Source of the DNA: Diphasiastrum complanatum
Lineage: Eukaryota > Streptophyta > Lycopodiopsida > Lycopodiales > Lycopodiaceae
Direction of reading: 5' to 3'
Length of the DNA stretch: 60,000 nucleotides
NCBI GenBank assembly: GCA_029204225.1
Contig: CM055109.1
Span: 44,767,054-44,827,053 of the forward strand
Shown: in pieces, positions 48,301 through 59,292 of the stretch
How the letters are laid out: each line of letters opens with the position of its first letter
How positions within the stretch are numbered: position 1 is the stretch's first letter
Position numbers and translations under genes: made by a program
Notes under the pieces: model-generated
Databases searched by the model: none
What the model was told of the DNA's origin: nothing
Seen by the model: only the letters and a program-made list of their open reading frames with translations

Positions 48301-50512
48301 CTTGGAGAAGCCAAAACCTGTCTTGGGATACAGATTACCATAGATAGAACCAAGGGGATAATTCAGATATCACATTCTAAATATGCTTTGAAAATTCTGT
48401 CAGACTACATGATGCTAGAATGCAAAGGAAAATAAACTCCTATGACACTTGCAGTGAAGCTTACAAGAGAAGACAGTCCCAGAACAGAAGAAGAAAGACT
48501 GCCCATGACAAACATCCCTTACCAGAGTCTGATAGGGAGTTTGATGTATTTAAGAGTCTTTACAAGACCAGACTTAGCATTCCATGTTTATTCATTAGCT
48601 CAATTTTCTAGTAATGCTGGATTACAACATTGGAGATTAGCTAAGAGAAGAAGCCAGAACTGCGACTCAAAGCAAAAAAATTCAGATTTTGTGACAACCC
48701 TTTATCAGCTATTAAGTAGCCAGTGATCATCGACTCTTCTAAATTTAAGGATCATTCCACAAACGGCCACTTTTTTGTCATGCAAACAAATCAGTAGCGT
48801 ACTCCAGTCGAAATAGTCAAGAGACCATGCCGCATCACATTCATGGTTTGTCGTTAGAAATAACACATTCTCACGACAAAGAAATAATTAATCGAATCCA
48901 CTTGACGCTAGACTTGAGGCTCTTAAGATGACCAATGAATCGATTCGCTATTGTATAACAGTCTATAAGTACTGTTCATGGATGGGTGGAAAACGATTTC
49001 ATCGTTCATCAAACTGTAGTATTATACCTCTCATAATAATCCTCTAAGTTCCTCCTTAGTATGATTAAGTACTCATAAAGACCAGAAGTCAAATCACGAT
49101 TTAATAGCAGTGCTTAGTGGTGGTTGCCACGTTGAGCACAAAGTGCTGAATTATGAGATCTAACACGTTTCACCAAATGTTATCAAATTTAGACTAGCAA
49201 GATAGTTCAAAGAATAAAAGCAGGCTGAAGGGGTGAGCGCTTCATTCCTAGATGACATCCACAGGTTGTGAACATGGCCCACACCCCCACAGATGTTCTT
49301 TTTTGAGTCGTACTGTGGGCTAAAAAGGTGGAATAGCATTTCCTTTAGCCCTGTGTTCTTAACTTCAAGCTGGATGAGCAGCGATAGATTGCTTGCGGGT
49401 ATATTGTTTCTGAGGTTTTCATTTTTATTAGTTTAGGTTAAATTGGCTCCTATCAAGATAGGCTAATGGAACCAACATAATAGTTCATTCCATATACCAG
49501 ACAACATCTGGTGACGACAAGGGTATATATACTTATGGCTTACGAGCTATGAAACTTGTTCAAATGAAAATTCGAAGATGTCAGATACAACAAAATTGTT
49601 TACCCATTGTAGACTGTTCCGCTCATAGTAATGATTGCATTTGGATGTTTGTCCAACTGTGTGCTCCAAACAAGACTTCCATCTAATCTCCGAACAGCTA
49701 GAATTGTGGCAGGATTCAATAGTCCGAGTAGCAACAATTCTCCAGCTACAGCAGGTGTATTCCTCGATTTCACGGCAATAGCCGAACCAGTGAGCTGTGT
49801 AAGATTTTTCTTCCACACAACCGCTCCGGTCTGTTCCGCCAAGGCATATAAGTGTCCATCCCAATCCGGAAAGTACAAATTACCATCGGATATTGAAGCA
49901 GTGGCAGAAACAGATGCACCAATGAAAGATGTCCATTTGATGCGAAGTCGAGACACAGATTTCACGTTTATCTTATTCTCATACTGTGCAAATCTTTGAT
50001 TTTGTAAATTTCCACCATGATTAAGCCACTGTCAATATCAACACAAGAAAATCAGTCACTGCTTGAAATCGAATGTTCTCACTTCTAAGTTCTTGACATG
50101 GGTCTCATTGCAACTATTATGCACACTTCAGCTGCATCTAATCAATTCCAGTTTTTGACGTTTATGGCATAGCTGAGATGTAGGTTATGCAATCACATGC
50201 ACATCTGCCCAATAAATCGCTGGTTATATCGATCACAAAATCCCCATGGGAGCACATTCACCATGCTAAATTAAAGACAACAATCGTTGCATGGCAAATT
50301 TCAGACGCTCATTAACAAAATTCGCTCATCTACAGGATCGAAACATAAACGAGAAGGACAACCTGATCCACTGACTGGAAATCTGTACAATCACCAAGCA
50401 CAAAACTTATTAGGAGCAGAAAATATGCCAACTGCAGCCACGGCCGCCATGGAATCTTTGTCCCCAGGTCCGAAGGGAGTACTGATCTAACCAGTTGTTC
50501 ACTGATCTTCAT
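35933..50512 (-). CDS. PQQ-type beta-propeller protein, polyvinylalcohol dehydrogenase-like, four exons
   Basis: This is the only intact host gene seen. Exons on the minus strand: 50,512-50,363; 50,028-49,604; 37,269-36,666; 36,385-35,933. They total 1632 nt, coding 543 residues, with GT..AG at every join and the frame kept throughout. Residues about 26-40 (LQLAYFLLLISFVLG) form a signal-peptide core, so the protein is probably secreted. The rest carries about seven propeller repeats with the x-TG-x-x-x-W docking motif (QTGAVVW, DTATGKILW, DLDSGIVKW, DRDTGSIVW, EASTGRILW, DSRTGQIMW). Family members resemble bacterial PQQ-dependent alcohol dehydrogenases; the plant substrate is not established. 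Intron 2 is 12,334 bp and full of transposons, which could slow or alter splicing. The start is the only in-frame Met before the signal core. Confidence 0.93.
36666..37269 (-). CDS. PQQ-propeller gene, exon 3
   Basis: 604 nt. The first base completes the Gly codon begun in exon 2; the exon then reads SFYVGVSSDEE. It has conserved Cys (ICC, C-x-N-N-Q-G, PDPC) likely in disulfides, and the donor is ACG|gtacac. Confidence 0.93.
37837..38072. repeat. MITE-like element, copy B
   Basis: About 236 bp, related to 33,446-33,658. Shared blocks include GTGGCAGTCTG, TCTAGAATGGGC and TTTAGTGACATTTTATGC. This copy carries an extra small palindrome (GCGCAGTCCGACACGGACTGACGC). Confidence 0.7.
38487..39201. 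repeat. 715-bp foldback element
   Basis: The outer ends ACATTAGAGGA..TCCTCTAATGT are inverted and extend about 40 bp with few mismatches. A second, longer pair of inner arms (38,660-38,777 and 38,860-38,976, about 117 bp) includes AAAATAGCATAACTTT and GAGACGAAAATTATA on both sides in opposite orientation. The centre has GACCGGCCATAACTTTTGAA. It is non-coding. A related terminus is at 4630. Confidence 0.8.
39334..39792 (+). pseudogene. copia-3 gag, N-terminal half
   Basis: Reads NGTKYQIWKHKMKMLL.., then TEDCQTSQEIW.. (UBN2-type Gag). It contains a TAA (about 39,630) and frame shifts before the CCACT site at 39,788-39,792. Confidence 0.75.
39793..40315 (-). repeat. gypsy 3' LTR (left end)
   Basis: On the minus strand it begins TGTTATGTCCATGACC and runs 523 bp to the CCACT site. 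A TATA box (CTCTATATAAGAG, about 39,997-40,010) marks the promoter. The terminal bases at the left are TA, not the usual CA on the sense strand. Confidence 0.7.
40316..40330 (-). other. gypsy polypurine tract
   Basis: The minus strand reads AAAGAGGGAAGAA directly before TGTTATGTCC of the 3' LTR. Confidence 0.8.
40344..43162 (-). pseudogene. gypsy pol: RT, RNase H, integrase, chromodomain (broken)
   Basis: RT begins near 43,150 (HRIELIPGSQPVSRQPYR.. with SPWGAPVL). The catalytic FLDDIL is near 42,640. RNase H (TDHQPLKYF..ADALSRI) is at 42,122-41,850. Integrase zinc site H..H..C-x-x-C (GHPGIDKTL..CKPCQL) is at about 41,580-41,460, with the core MDFVVGLP, SDRDPKF and DGQTKRTN at 41,430-41,060. 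The last motif is normally DGQTERxN, so the catalytic Glu has become Lys. The C-terminus (40,530-40,344) is a chromodomain-like LIRWKDHTEDDDSWE block, marking it as a chromovirus. Stops separate RT from RNase H and split integrase at about 41,340. Confidence 0.9.
43665..44825 (-). pseudogene. gypsy gag and protease region
   Basis: Gag (44,825-44,280) contains a retrotransposon-gag core (EDWLVKWSSYF..KASSWWRDL). After a short break the frame at 44,150-43,665 gives a basic region, the zinc knuckle CFVCKKLGHMMKFC (about 43,865-43,907), and the protease start. The protease motif has decayed (MIRQWFNS where an M-I-D-S-G-S motif is expected). Confidence 0.85.
44830..45970 (-). other. gypsy 5' internal/leader region, unmatched
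   Basis: About 1.1 kb between gag and the short right LTR has no clear gene and no recognisable tRNA-Met primer site. An 11-bp inverted repeat (AGTTATCAATA..TATTGATAACT) spans the edge of the right LTR at 45,955-45,986. Confidence 0.4.
45974..46179 (-). repeat. gypsy 5' LTR (right end, only 206 bp matched)
   Basis: Closely matches 40,110-40,315 (about nine differences). The part of the LTR with the TATA box and R/U5 seen at the left end is missing here. Confidence 0.75.
46180..48650 (+). pseudogene. copia-3 gag-pol, C-terminal part
   Basis: Gag continues into two zinc knuckles: CAHCHKKGYSEKEC, with Tyr replacing the His, and CMHCKKKGHSAYEC, intact. The protease segment reads VLDSRAAAHIT, with Arg where the catalytic DSG/A Gly sits. 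Integrase remnants (SDNGGEYAS, ERRNRTLMDAA) with stops lie at about 47,090-47,480. A GYATNSHGYKLYD segment is at 47,560. Reverse transcriptase starts CKLDKCIYGLKQAS with FVDDSLI (about 48,055-48,240). A last block with IGSLMYLRVFTRPDLAF runs to about 48,645. Non-functional. Confidence 0.85.
49604..50028 (-). CDS. PQQ-propeller gene, exon 2
   Basis: 425 nt beginning WLNHGGN after the acceptor attgacag. It encodes the first propeller blades and ends two bases into a Gly codon at a gtaaac donor. Confidence 0.92.
50363..50512 (-). CDS. PQQ-propeller gene, exon 1
   Basis: 50 codons with the signal peptide. It ends in phase 0 at a CAG|gttgtc donor (50,362-50,361). Confidence 0.85.
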
Positions 50513-50575
50513 TGATCATCCGAACAGTCAAAGCTCCTCCACATCTACTTATACAAACACACACACACACACAGC
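50513..50575 (-). promoter_or_regulatory. Candidate core promoter of the PQQ-propeller gene
   Basis: The minus strand has TATAAGTA at about 50,546-50,553, preceded by a (GT)n tract (plus-strand CA, 50,556-50,571). It lies only about 35 bp before the ATG, so the leader would be very short. The true start may be further upstream. Confidence 0.25.
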
Positions 50576-50599
50576 AACGTTTACATTTTGTGTTGAAGG

Positions 50600-52660
50600 A
50601 AAAATGTGCTGCAGTAATAGAGAGCAGTCCAAGTGCAACTGCAACAATGGGTGGTATATCCCCCATCGCGTGTTTGAGGATCAGGCAATTATCACCCAAA
50701 TCTGAAAATGATTTGCCTATTCATAGTCAATTTTGAATAGGAAATTGATGCAAGTTTGAAGGTTTGGTCTGCAAAAAGTGGGTGAGGGTGACGTTGAATG
50801 GGCGTAAGACAACTGATTCTCATACAAAGAAGAGCTACATCACGATCTTGGGTCATTAGCTTGACCCAGCTTAAGAGTTGGCTTGCTCATCTGAGGTTGT
50901 CATTTAGGGAGGAGCTTACTAAGAGTGTAGGTAGGAGCCCACCCTCATCCACCAATGATCCATAATAGTCTAGTCAAAATCATGATGTCTGATGAAATAG
51001 TTTAAAACTCATGGATTGTTAAAAAATCAAAATGCTATTCAAGGTTTAAATTTGGACTATTTTAACATCGTCATTATACTACTATAGTTGTTAGAGCTTA
51101 ATATCTTACAAGCCTTTTGCAATATTTATTGTAGTTGTCTAGGTTGAATTTGTTGCTTGTAGCCCCATCCACCAACCATGCTAGTTGTCATGATTTAGCA
51201 TCAATCTTTGGAAATGGTTATATTTCATGAATGGCTATAGGAAATTGACTTTACAATGTCCAAGTCTTTTGTGGGAGCTAGAAACAATCAATCATTCATG
51301 GATGGTACAGATCTGAATGATGTGAAAGTATCACTCAAAGAAAATTATAGGGATGTGATCTCACACCTAGAAGTGGAAGTGAAAGTAATGAGGTTTGTAC
51401 AACCCTCCAAACTATTGTTCCCTTTGATAATGTATAGATTGATAGCCATTGTAATGACTCTACCTTAGATGACTCTCAGTGACCTCCACCAACATTTTTT
51501 CCAATTTCATTCAACATATTAGAAAATATCCTTCTGAATTAGATCTAAATTTGAATGCTCTTGAAATCACTCTGAAAACTTGATGCATGTCTTTATGGGT
51601 ATAACGCGCAAACCATTAGATATCCATGTCAAGACCACAATTCAACTTTTTTATGATGGCATGGGCTGCTAGCATGCAACAGAGAACTCATACGAAATTG
51701 TTATTGTTTTGCCTCCAACAATTGTCCAGTTGGATATGCAAAATAGGATGGAGCACTTCATAAACTACTTTTACCTTTCGTATCACTTGCATGATTGACG
51801 TGACCATTTGGTTATTGTCATGAAGGTGTATGAATCAACCATATGTCACATAGCAATCTAAAATCATTCACCAACATTTCACAAAAATGAGTTTTCAAAA
51901 ACTAATTTCCTTCAAGTCGTGATGTTGAATCAGAATAACGTAGTTGGTTGATTAGTCCGGTCAATTATAAGCCTAGAAAGGTTTTTCAAGATGCAACCTA
52001 GACTCCTCTTTGTAGAATGCATGCAATTCTCTTGAAAAAACAAGTGGTAGCCTCTCATTGATATATATTGATCGTGCACTCTAGAGTAAACAACACTTTT
52101 AATGTAAATTTTTTAAATAATTGCATATCTTGCATATGGAGAATCATTATTTTCTAGGTGTCTATATATGCCTAGATTCTCTATTTCACATTTTGTACAT
52201 TGTTAGCTTCAAAATAAAAAATCATGTAACACAAAGCATATCATTCTTACATAATGGCTCATTGATTGAACTCAAAGTCAATGTAAACATGTCTTATTCT
52301 CTCTCTTTATGTACTCTTGAAGTCATCAATGTTTGAAACATTAAAGTATTATGTGTGGCTTTGTTTTTTGAAAGATGTTATTTGTGTGAATGATTTGCAA
52401 TTATAATTTAAAAATTAATGTATCACAATTGTCAATGTTCTATCACAAAGAATTTCTTTTATCATTAGGGTGGGTTTTCCAATAGCTCACGTATATTGGT
52501 TCTTTTATACACAACAATGAGCCAAATGACTTAAGAGATTGCTAAGCAACTTCAAGATTCTCTATGGATGAGACACATCAACCACCTTGAGGAGCTCATG
52601 TATTGCTAGTGTGAAGGCACATCCAAAGCATACCAACATCCAACCAAATGCAAAATAAAT
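50600..52660. other. No gene recognised
   Basis: Short frames only, the clearest being 70 codons at 51,256-51,468 (plus) with no motif. This is the upstream side of the PQQ-propeller gene and may contain its distal promoter. Confidence 0.45.
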
Positions 52661-52782
52661 CTACACTACAAAAGAAAAAATAACCAGCAGCATAGCTCAT
52701 ATTGAAGTGAGTGGGAGTGAGAATGAGTGAAACTCAAGAAGAGAATCAACTGATAAGAAATACGTGGAGGAGAAGAAATATG

Positions 52783-52883
<101 letters not shown>

Positions 52884-54062
52884 CAAATATTGAAATAAAA
52901 AATGAGACATAATGTTCCAAAACTGATTGGGGACACTATAAAATGAGCCCATATGGGCCACTTATTACTCATTAAGTTTCTCTAAGTTAACTAAGTAATA
53001 GTTATTCTAAACTACTTAAGAGGCTATGCTAGAATGAGATTATTATCTACGCTAGTTTGAGTATATTATCTTATTTTTAGAGGGATCAGATAGTGACTTA
53101 TTAGCGTTTTTGATTGATGAGCTTACATACTACTACCCACTACATTTTTATAGAGATCCTATTCCTATATATCCAATATATGATTTGTGAGAGTTTAATG
53201 ACTTGGGATGAACACTTTTGTATCTTGGGTAGGACTAGAATGCTACTAAAGACCAATCTGTACTAACAATTTTTGTAACCAAACTACTACTTGTAACTAG
53301 CAATTTGATCCATTATTTATGAAATTGACCCTTACCACTTGATATAGCTCAAATTTGATGGATTTCATTCAAGATAATTCGAGTTTAATGTTTGTCCCTT
53401 GAGGTGGCTTAAATTTGATGTCTTTCGACCAATCTTGAATTAAATACATTTAAATTGCATGATTTTTATCTCTTATTGAATTAGCTACACCTCTATATTC
53501 ATCCCACTTGATCTATAAAACTTGAATTAATAGCTCAAATTGTTTGTCTATTGCTTGAGATACATACCACTCAAGATAGTTTGATTATGATAAGATTTAA
53601 CATTCTTGTTGAACAATTGCAGATAGTCATCAATTAATGAATCTGTCATCTAATGAGGAAATGCCTCAAAATAGGTACTTATGTTTAGCGCATAAGAGAT
53701 ATTATGTACTTAACATTTGGCTTGCAACATTGTGTGTCAAATATGACTATTGTGTTTTTTTTTCTATGATTGGTTAAAGCATGATGCCTCCACAAGATAG
53801 CGAAAAATTAAAGAAGATGCAATGTTGCCAGAAAATGAAATCACAAAAAAGAGCACAAAGGTGTGACTAAAAATTTAGTGAAACATCATCGTCGTCAAGT
53901 TCTGGTGCACATGCCAAGTCTCAACTTAAATGGTTGATATTTTATACTTATTTGTTTTAGACTGAAGAGTATATTTATTTTCATGCAAATTATCTTGTAA
54001 CATTAAGCTAATCATTCTTTAATTGTAAAATGAAATTAGTATTAAAAGGAGAACAATGAGAG

Positions 54063-54185
54063 GATATATCGCCAGTGTAAACAATGCAAAGGATTAAAAA
54101 TTCGAGAAAGACGACAAATAGTGGCACAACACTTGTGGAAGTTTGGAAACCACATTGAGGTGCCCGATGTGGATTTGGAGGTATA
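54063..54185 (+). pseudogene. CACTA transposase N-terminal domain remnant
   Basis: One frame reads YRQCKQCKGLKIRERRQ, then AQHLWKFGN. The pattern C-x-x-C..R..V-x-x-H-L-x-x-x-G matches the transposase-associated domain of plant CACTA proteins. It is followed by a donor-like GAG|gtatat. Confidence 0.6.
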
Positions 54186-54429
54186 TATTATCTATTTAGT
54201 ACTTGACCTTGTCATAATATTGTTTGTGATTTTTAGAGAAAAAAAATAATGCTTGTATATTTTTTACTCTTGCAGAATATTACATTGGTGTCGATGTCTT
54301 GCGACAATCTTAACAACAAGATAATGATATGAATTTTGGATTATCTTTGACATTAGATGAAGATCTTGTTGATGATCATATTTTTTATGTCACTGGTCAC
54401 TACACACCTGATGATGTGGAGGTTATGCA

Positions 54430-54720
54430 TCTTTCCATCCCTCACATGGATCTCACTCACTCGACCACACCTCAAACGGATCTTTTCATGGATTCCATTC
54501 ATCTCGCAATGCTACCACACAGAGATTTCATTTACTCCACAACAACTCGCATGGATTGCATTCATCCCATGACACCTCACACCTCAAACGAATACTTTCA
54601 TATATTCTATTCATTTCACAATGTCATCACACATAAATGCTATCCATCTCATGACATTTCATGATATTAATCCTATAACTAATTATATTCATCCCATGAT
54701 GTCCCCACAAGTGGATTCGC
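54430..54720 (+). repeat. Imperfect tandem repeat inside an open frame
   Basis: Variants of CA(C/T)GGAT..ATTCATC(C/T)CA(C/T)..ATG.CACC recur about every 45 bp, encoding repeated M-D-x-I-H / M-x-P-H blocks in the frame 54,329-54,664. Confidence 0.55.
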
Positions 54721-55564
54721 ATGCAAGGAGAGAATGTTTCAGAATCACATCATATGTACATTGATTGGACATTGCAATATTGCTGCCTATATAAATAGTT
54801 CTATTGGTCATCTTCATTAACTAGTTGTGATTTCGAAGGACTCACCAATGAAAAGGAAAATTATTTTTCTAGGTGCTCAAAAGGTACATATGTATTGGTA
54901 TGTGCGTTAAGCCTACTAAATGTGGTGAAGAGCTATTCATCAAATATCCAAGTTGTTTACAAAAATATTTGAGCCAAACACAAGCATGTACCTTAAAAAT
55001 ACGAAAATACATCTTATCTATCTAATGAAAACTTAGTTTTTTGGTCAATTGATACTCGTATTATAGTTATTGCATGAATCCTACCATGATAGATTACATT
55101 TAATGTCAATTCATTGTTGTGTTGATGTCATGTTGCAAAGAATAAACATACTTGGAACAAGATTCTAGCTATAGATACGATGTTTGATTTGGATGTCGTA
55201 ACTTAAGTTTCAATTTCATAAATGATAATAATCTGTTATGTTAATCGATGAATTTTTTTCCCATGTTTGAAGGACTATGAATTGTCTTCTAGTTCCAATG
55301 ACAATCATAACATTCACTTCATATCCAAAACCAGATTGGCATATGACGAGCCACATATAAATCAAGCATCATGTCATGAGTGTATGAGATTGAGTGCCAA
55401 GATGAAAATAAATGAACAACAATGTGCAAAGACAAATCGGCCTTGACATAGTTCTTCTTCTTCTTCAAAATCAAATTTTCAATTGCTGAAAATGATTTTT
55501 GTATTAAAGATGAAGATAAAATTTTGAACAACTTGATAAATAATGTATATGAGCATCATGACAT

Positions 55565-55740
55565 GGGAGCGCATGCGCAACGACTCTCGACGAACGAACG
55601 CGACGGTGCTAGGGTCGGTCGAAGGCCTCCTCCTCTGGAGCACCTAACCAACGACCTGGCGCCGACCGCCGAAGCATCAGATAAGCCGAAGCTATGCGGC
55701 CCGGTGTGCTATCCCAACATCCTGCACGGCGATGGTATTA
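55565..55740 (+). other. GC-rich island in AT-rich DNA
   Basis: About 175 bp rich in CG dinucleotides (CGACGAACGAACGCGACGG, GGCGCCGACCGCCG) interrupts the CACTA region. Its composition is unlike the surroundings. It has an open frame of about 60 codons without recognisable motif. Confidence 0.6.
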
Positions 55741-55959
55741 GAACACACTGAACATGGTATTAGAAAATGTGATCATTTGTATTTTCTATATATTTGTTTT
55801 CTATGCATGCAATATTTATTCTTTAAAAAAATCAATTCTTGACACGAATTGGATTTAATTTTTTTAGGTTTTATAACTTCTTGATATCATGCATGTCTCA
55901 TTTTTGCACCAAATGTTGATGCTTGACACTCACATTATCTAAGCAAAGTTGTATATGAA

Positions 55960-57170
55960 AATCTATGCAAGTACTTGCGTGATGAAGATCATCCATTTAG
56001 AAATACACATAGAAGGGGCTTTGGAGGAAGATCAAAGACAAGGATGCCTCTGAAAAGAATGTTTGTAGCAGATTGGAACAAGCTTTGGATTGAGACCAAG
56101 AATAAGCCAATCAATGGTATGAAAAGACTACCCATCTTTCATTGTTTACCATATTGGAATAATCTTTTGACTAATCACTTGCTTGATGCTATGCACATAT
56201 TCAAAAATGTGAGTGAATCAATATGGAAACACTTGGTGGGTAACAAAGATATGATTTCTACCAGACAAGACCTACAAGTATCGAAAACAAAAAAAGAGTA
56301 TTGGCCAAAATTAGGTATTGATGAAAAAACCTATACTATTCCAAAAGCTCATTGGATTCTTACCAAGGAAGAGTACAAGTACATATTGTCACATGCGAAC
56401 ATCAACAAGTTTTGCTAAGTTCACTATGAACATCATTGAAAATGGAAGAAAAACTTTGTGGTTTTAAGTCTCATGATTGGCTGAAGATGCTCAAATACAT
56501 ATTTTCAATGAGGATTCATGGTTGTTCAGGTAATCAACTTCACAATGCCATTTACAAACTAGCATATGTTGTCAAGTACATACATTTGCTTGTTTATATT
56601 TTATGCCATTGCATGTTTTTTCAAATAAAAATTTGATAAAATCATATAGATGTACTAAAATCTTATACTACAAACATGATGTAGATGGATGTGTGATATG
56701 GAAATTCATGAGATAAATGTGCAAACAAAACGTAAAGATATGGTGGAGGGTGTATGTATGCTTGAGAGAGAATTACCAACTTCTATATTAGACATACAAG
56801 TGTCTTGGTTAAAGAAATTGGTATTGCTGGTCATGTGCACTCAAGGTATAATGCACATGATTTAATTTTTGTGGCTTCAAGAAGTGTAGTGTGATTTTTT
56901 TTCTAAATGAATACTACAATGCTCTAATTATGTTGAAATTTTCTATAGGTAGAAGTTTTCTTGGTGAGATTCATGAAAGGTTTGAAAGGTTTTGTTCATC
57001 AAAAGGCAAGGCCAGAGGGAGGCATGTTAGAGGGATCTCATTTTTATGTTACTAAAGTTTTGCTTCAAATAGATCCATCTGCTCCACTTCTATGGAATGC
57101 TAAGGAAAGAGATGAGGTGGTGAAAAACCTCAAGGTATGGGTAGTCTTAAAAAAATGACACCTATTCTTA
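55960..57170 (+). pseudogene. CACTA TNP2-like transposase remnant with DUF4218-type part
   Basis: The transposase cuts and joins CACTA elements. 55,975-56,418 reads FHCLPYWNNLLTNHLLDAMH, then a K-N block, then RQDLQVSKTKKEYWPKL, then a KAHWILTKEE block. This is the characteristic core, here with AMHIFKN for the usual V-M-H-I-E-K-N. After a frame change near 56,418 it continues as LCGFKSHDWLKMLKYIF (56,445-56,530). A later exon (56,700-56,850) reads LERELPTSILDIQV. The exon at 56,950-57,135 reads RFMKGLKGFVHQKARPEGGMLEG (shown partly). Donor and acceptor sites lie between, so the ancestral gene was spliced. The metal-binding residues cannot be confirmed. Confidence 0.85.
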
Positions 57171-57499
57171 GAGAAAAAAATTCAACTTTCATGCTCTATC
57201 ATTCAGGAGTAATGGATAAACGGTTGGAATTACAAGACCGAGAGAATAAAAAGAGGACCTTGACTAGAAATCGACACCGACACAATAGGCATAGAGATTG
57301 AGTTGTACCTTCAGATGATGTTGAGCCAACCAATGCACCATAGCTTGGATGGTTTGTGAAAAATTGGCAAAAATCTAGCTTGGCAATTCTATGTCTTTTA
57401 TGTTTGTGAGTACATTTCACATGTGTGGAGCATGTTCCCACATGTATAGAATAGTTTATCATAGCTTTAGGGGTTTCATAAAGTTTTTATGTCAAGCTT

Positions 57500-58216
57500 C
57501 TTTGTGTAGAGTTGTGATAGGGCCAAAAATTGGCATAGATGGCAAATTACCAAAATCCACATGTGATGCCTCTATTGAGCCAAAAGTGAGTCATGATGCA
57601 ATCTTGAGCTAGATAGGCACATGAATAGGGTTTTGACACTTGTAATAAAGTAATTTGATGAGTGATGGAGTCAAAGGTAGGTTTTGGTCAAGGGGTCCAA
57701 TAGGAATTAAGAACTCTTCAAGAGGGTCCAATAAGATTAAGGAGGTGATGATTAGAGGTCCAAGAGAATCGAGGAGGCTATGATTAGGGGTCCAATAGAA
57801 GTGAAGAGGCTATGATTAGGGGTCCAATAGCATGCAAGGAGGGATCTCCACAAACTCTATATGTACTTCTCCTTATGATCATTATGCAAGTTAAGTTTTT
57901 GAGTCAAACTTGTGTATGGTGAGATTTGCTTGTTTAATCTTCTCTCTCTACCCGATTTTGAAATAGCTCTATGCTCTCTCTACCCAAGGAGAGGACCTTA
58001 ATTTTACTTAGTTTTTTCAAGAAGCACTTCCTTTCATGTGTATATACTTTGGTCATCAACAAATGCATCTATTTTTGCCTCTATGCCTTGGGTTTTTTTA
58101 TCTAGATCTTGGAAATCAATCTAGAATCCATCAACAAGTGCACAAGCTTGCTTAGGAGATCAATCACACACTTTAGGGCATTCCCACACGTGTGTATTTT
58201 CACATGGTATCAGAGC
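57500..58216 (+). repeat. copia-5 5' LTR (left edge not fixed) and primer-binding site
   Basis: TGGTATCAGAGC at 58,205-58,216 directly follows ..TTTTCACA, an LTR end. The LTR reaches back to somewhere near 57,500. It includes a (CTCTCTCTAC)-rich part and the tandem array at 57,690-57,835. Sequence after the site (to about 58,550) shows no convincing gag. Confidence 0.65.
57690..57835 (+). repeat. Tandem repeat, about 32-bp unit, five copies
   Basis: AGGGGTCCAATAG (variants) recurs at about 57,691, 57,722, 57,754, 57,786 and 57,817, each followed by an A/G-rich stretch (..AAGAGGCTATGATT). Confidence 0.8.
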
Positions 58217-58550
58217 CTACCTAAGCTTTTGATGTTTGTTTCATCCAAAGTTCCAAAAATTTCTTGAAAATCTAGATCTAGAGAGACTAGTTTGCATCTC
58301 CCATGCTATCTCAAGCATTTTTTGATCAAAATGGTTCATTATCATAAGGATTGAAACATTTCTGATATTGTACGGATTTTCCTGCTCAGACACATGTGAA
58401 GGACAGCAAAATTCAGTTTTATGGCTCTCTTCCATGTGTGAGCCAAATATGATGCTTGATAGCTAGTTTGAAAGCTATTTGAGTCTAGTTTGTGTTGCAA
58501 TTGACTTCATAGTGATTGGATCTTCCAATCAAAAGTTATATTCAATTGAA

Positions 58551-59068
58551 TCGCTATTGCACTTACTGCTTTTCAATAGTTGTGCCTAATTCAGACTTAC
58601 ATTTTAGCCGTTCAGAAATAGCCTGGAGTACGCGGCTTCGATCCGCAACTTGTTGTACTCATTTACATCTGTTTCACTTCCATACTGAATCAATACTATC
58701 TTCTTATTGTGTTCAGCCTTGTCTCAGAATGTATGCGTTTCTGTAGTTCTTCGCGACTAATTATTTGTCTGATGTTTTGCAACCAATTATTTGTCTTATG
58801 TTTCGTGACAAATTATTTGTCTGATGTTTCGATGCTTAATGTTTGGCTACGTAATCACTGTAGTACTAATGATTTCAAAGTTAGTTACTATAAGATCAAA
58901 CGTGATTTCTATCACTATTGTTTTGTTCGAAATTGATAGGCACAGTTATGCATAAAGAAAGAGGAAGATAGTTTATTCCACTGCGTACAATAAGTTTTCT
59001 TTCTTGTCGTTCGAATTCTTTTTATTTGAATCGAGTTCGACCTATCTTTCACACACCTCTTTCCAACA
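58551..59068 (+). repeat. Truncated LTR of the copia-2 family
   Basis: 518 bp matching 25,110-25,630 (shared GCTATTGCACTTA, CTTCGATC.GCAACTTGTTGTACTC, ATTTCAAAGTTAGTTACTATAAGATC). It ends exactly at the LTR terminus CTTTCCAACA, and the U3 part is missing. Confidence 0.88.
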
Positions 59069-59292
59069 AAATCAACAATAGAAGATCAAATGCAACTACA
59101 AAAAAGGAATGTAGTTTTGCTATCAACACATTGGTGTTGCTTTGTTATTGTAAACATGTGTGTATGAGTTTCACATTTTTTCTTTTTGTTGATCGTAACC
59201 AAAATTATATTAAACATCTACACTTTTTCATTAGATATATTTATTTTGAATTACAATTTTATAAAGATAACAAATATTTTATTTTAACATTG

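Larger units (their letters stand above)
39334..48650 (+). mobile_element. Ty1/copia remnant (copia-3), split by a gypsy insertion
   Basis: The left part (39,334-39,792) has a primer-binding-site relative TAGTATCAGAGC and a broken gag N-terminal half. The right part (from 46,180) resumes the same gag frame and continues through pol. Removing the gypsy insertion and one CCACT copy makes the two gag halves continuous in frame, which shows the nesting. LTRs could not be delimited; the end at about 48,650 is where copia similarity fades. Confidence 0.85.
37270..49603 (-). other. Intron 2 of the PQQ-propeller gene (12.3 kb, transposon-filled)
   Basis: It holds, left to right, MITE copy B, a 715-bp foldback, copia-3 (plus strand, antisense to the gene), a Ty3/gypsy element nested in copia-3 (minus, same sense as the gene), and about 0.9 kb without recognisable content (about 48,730-49,603). 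Flanking exons remain perfectly joined in frame. Confidence 0.9.
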
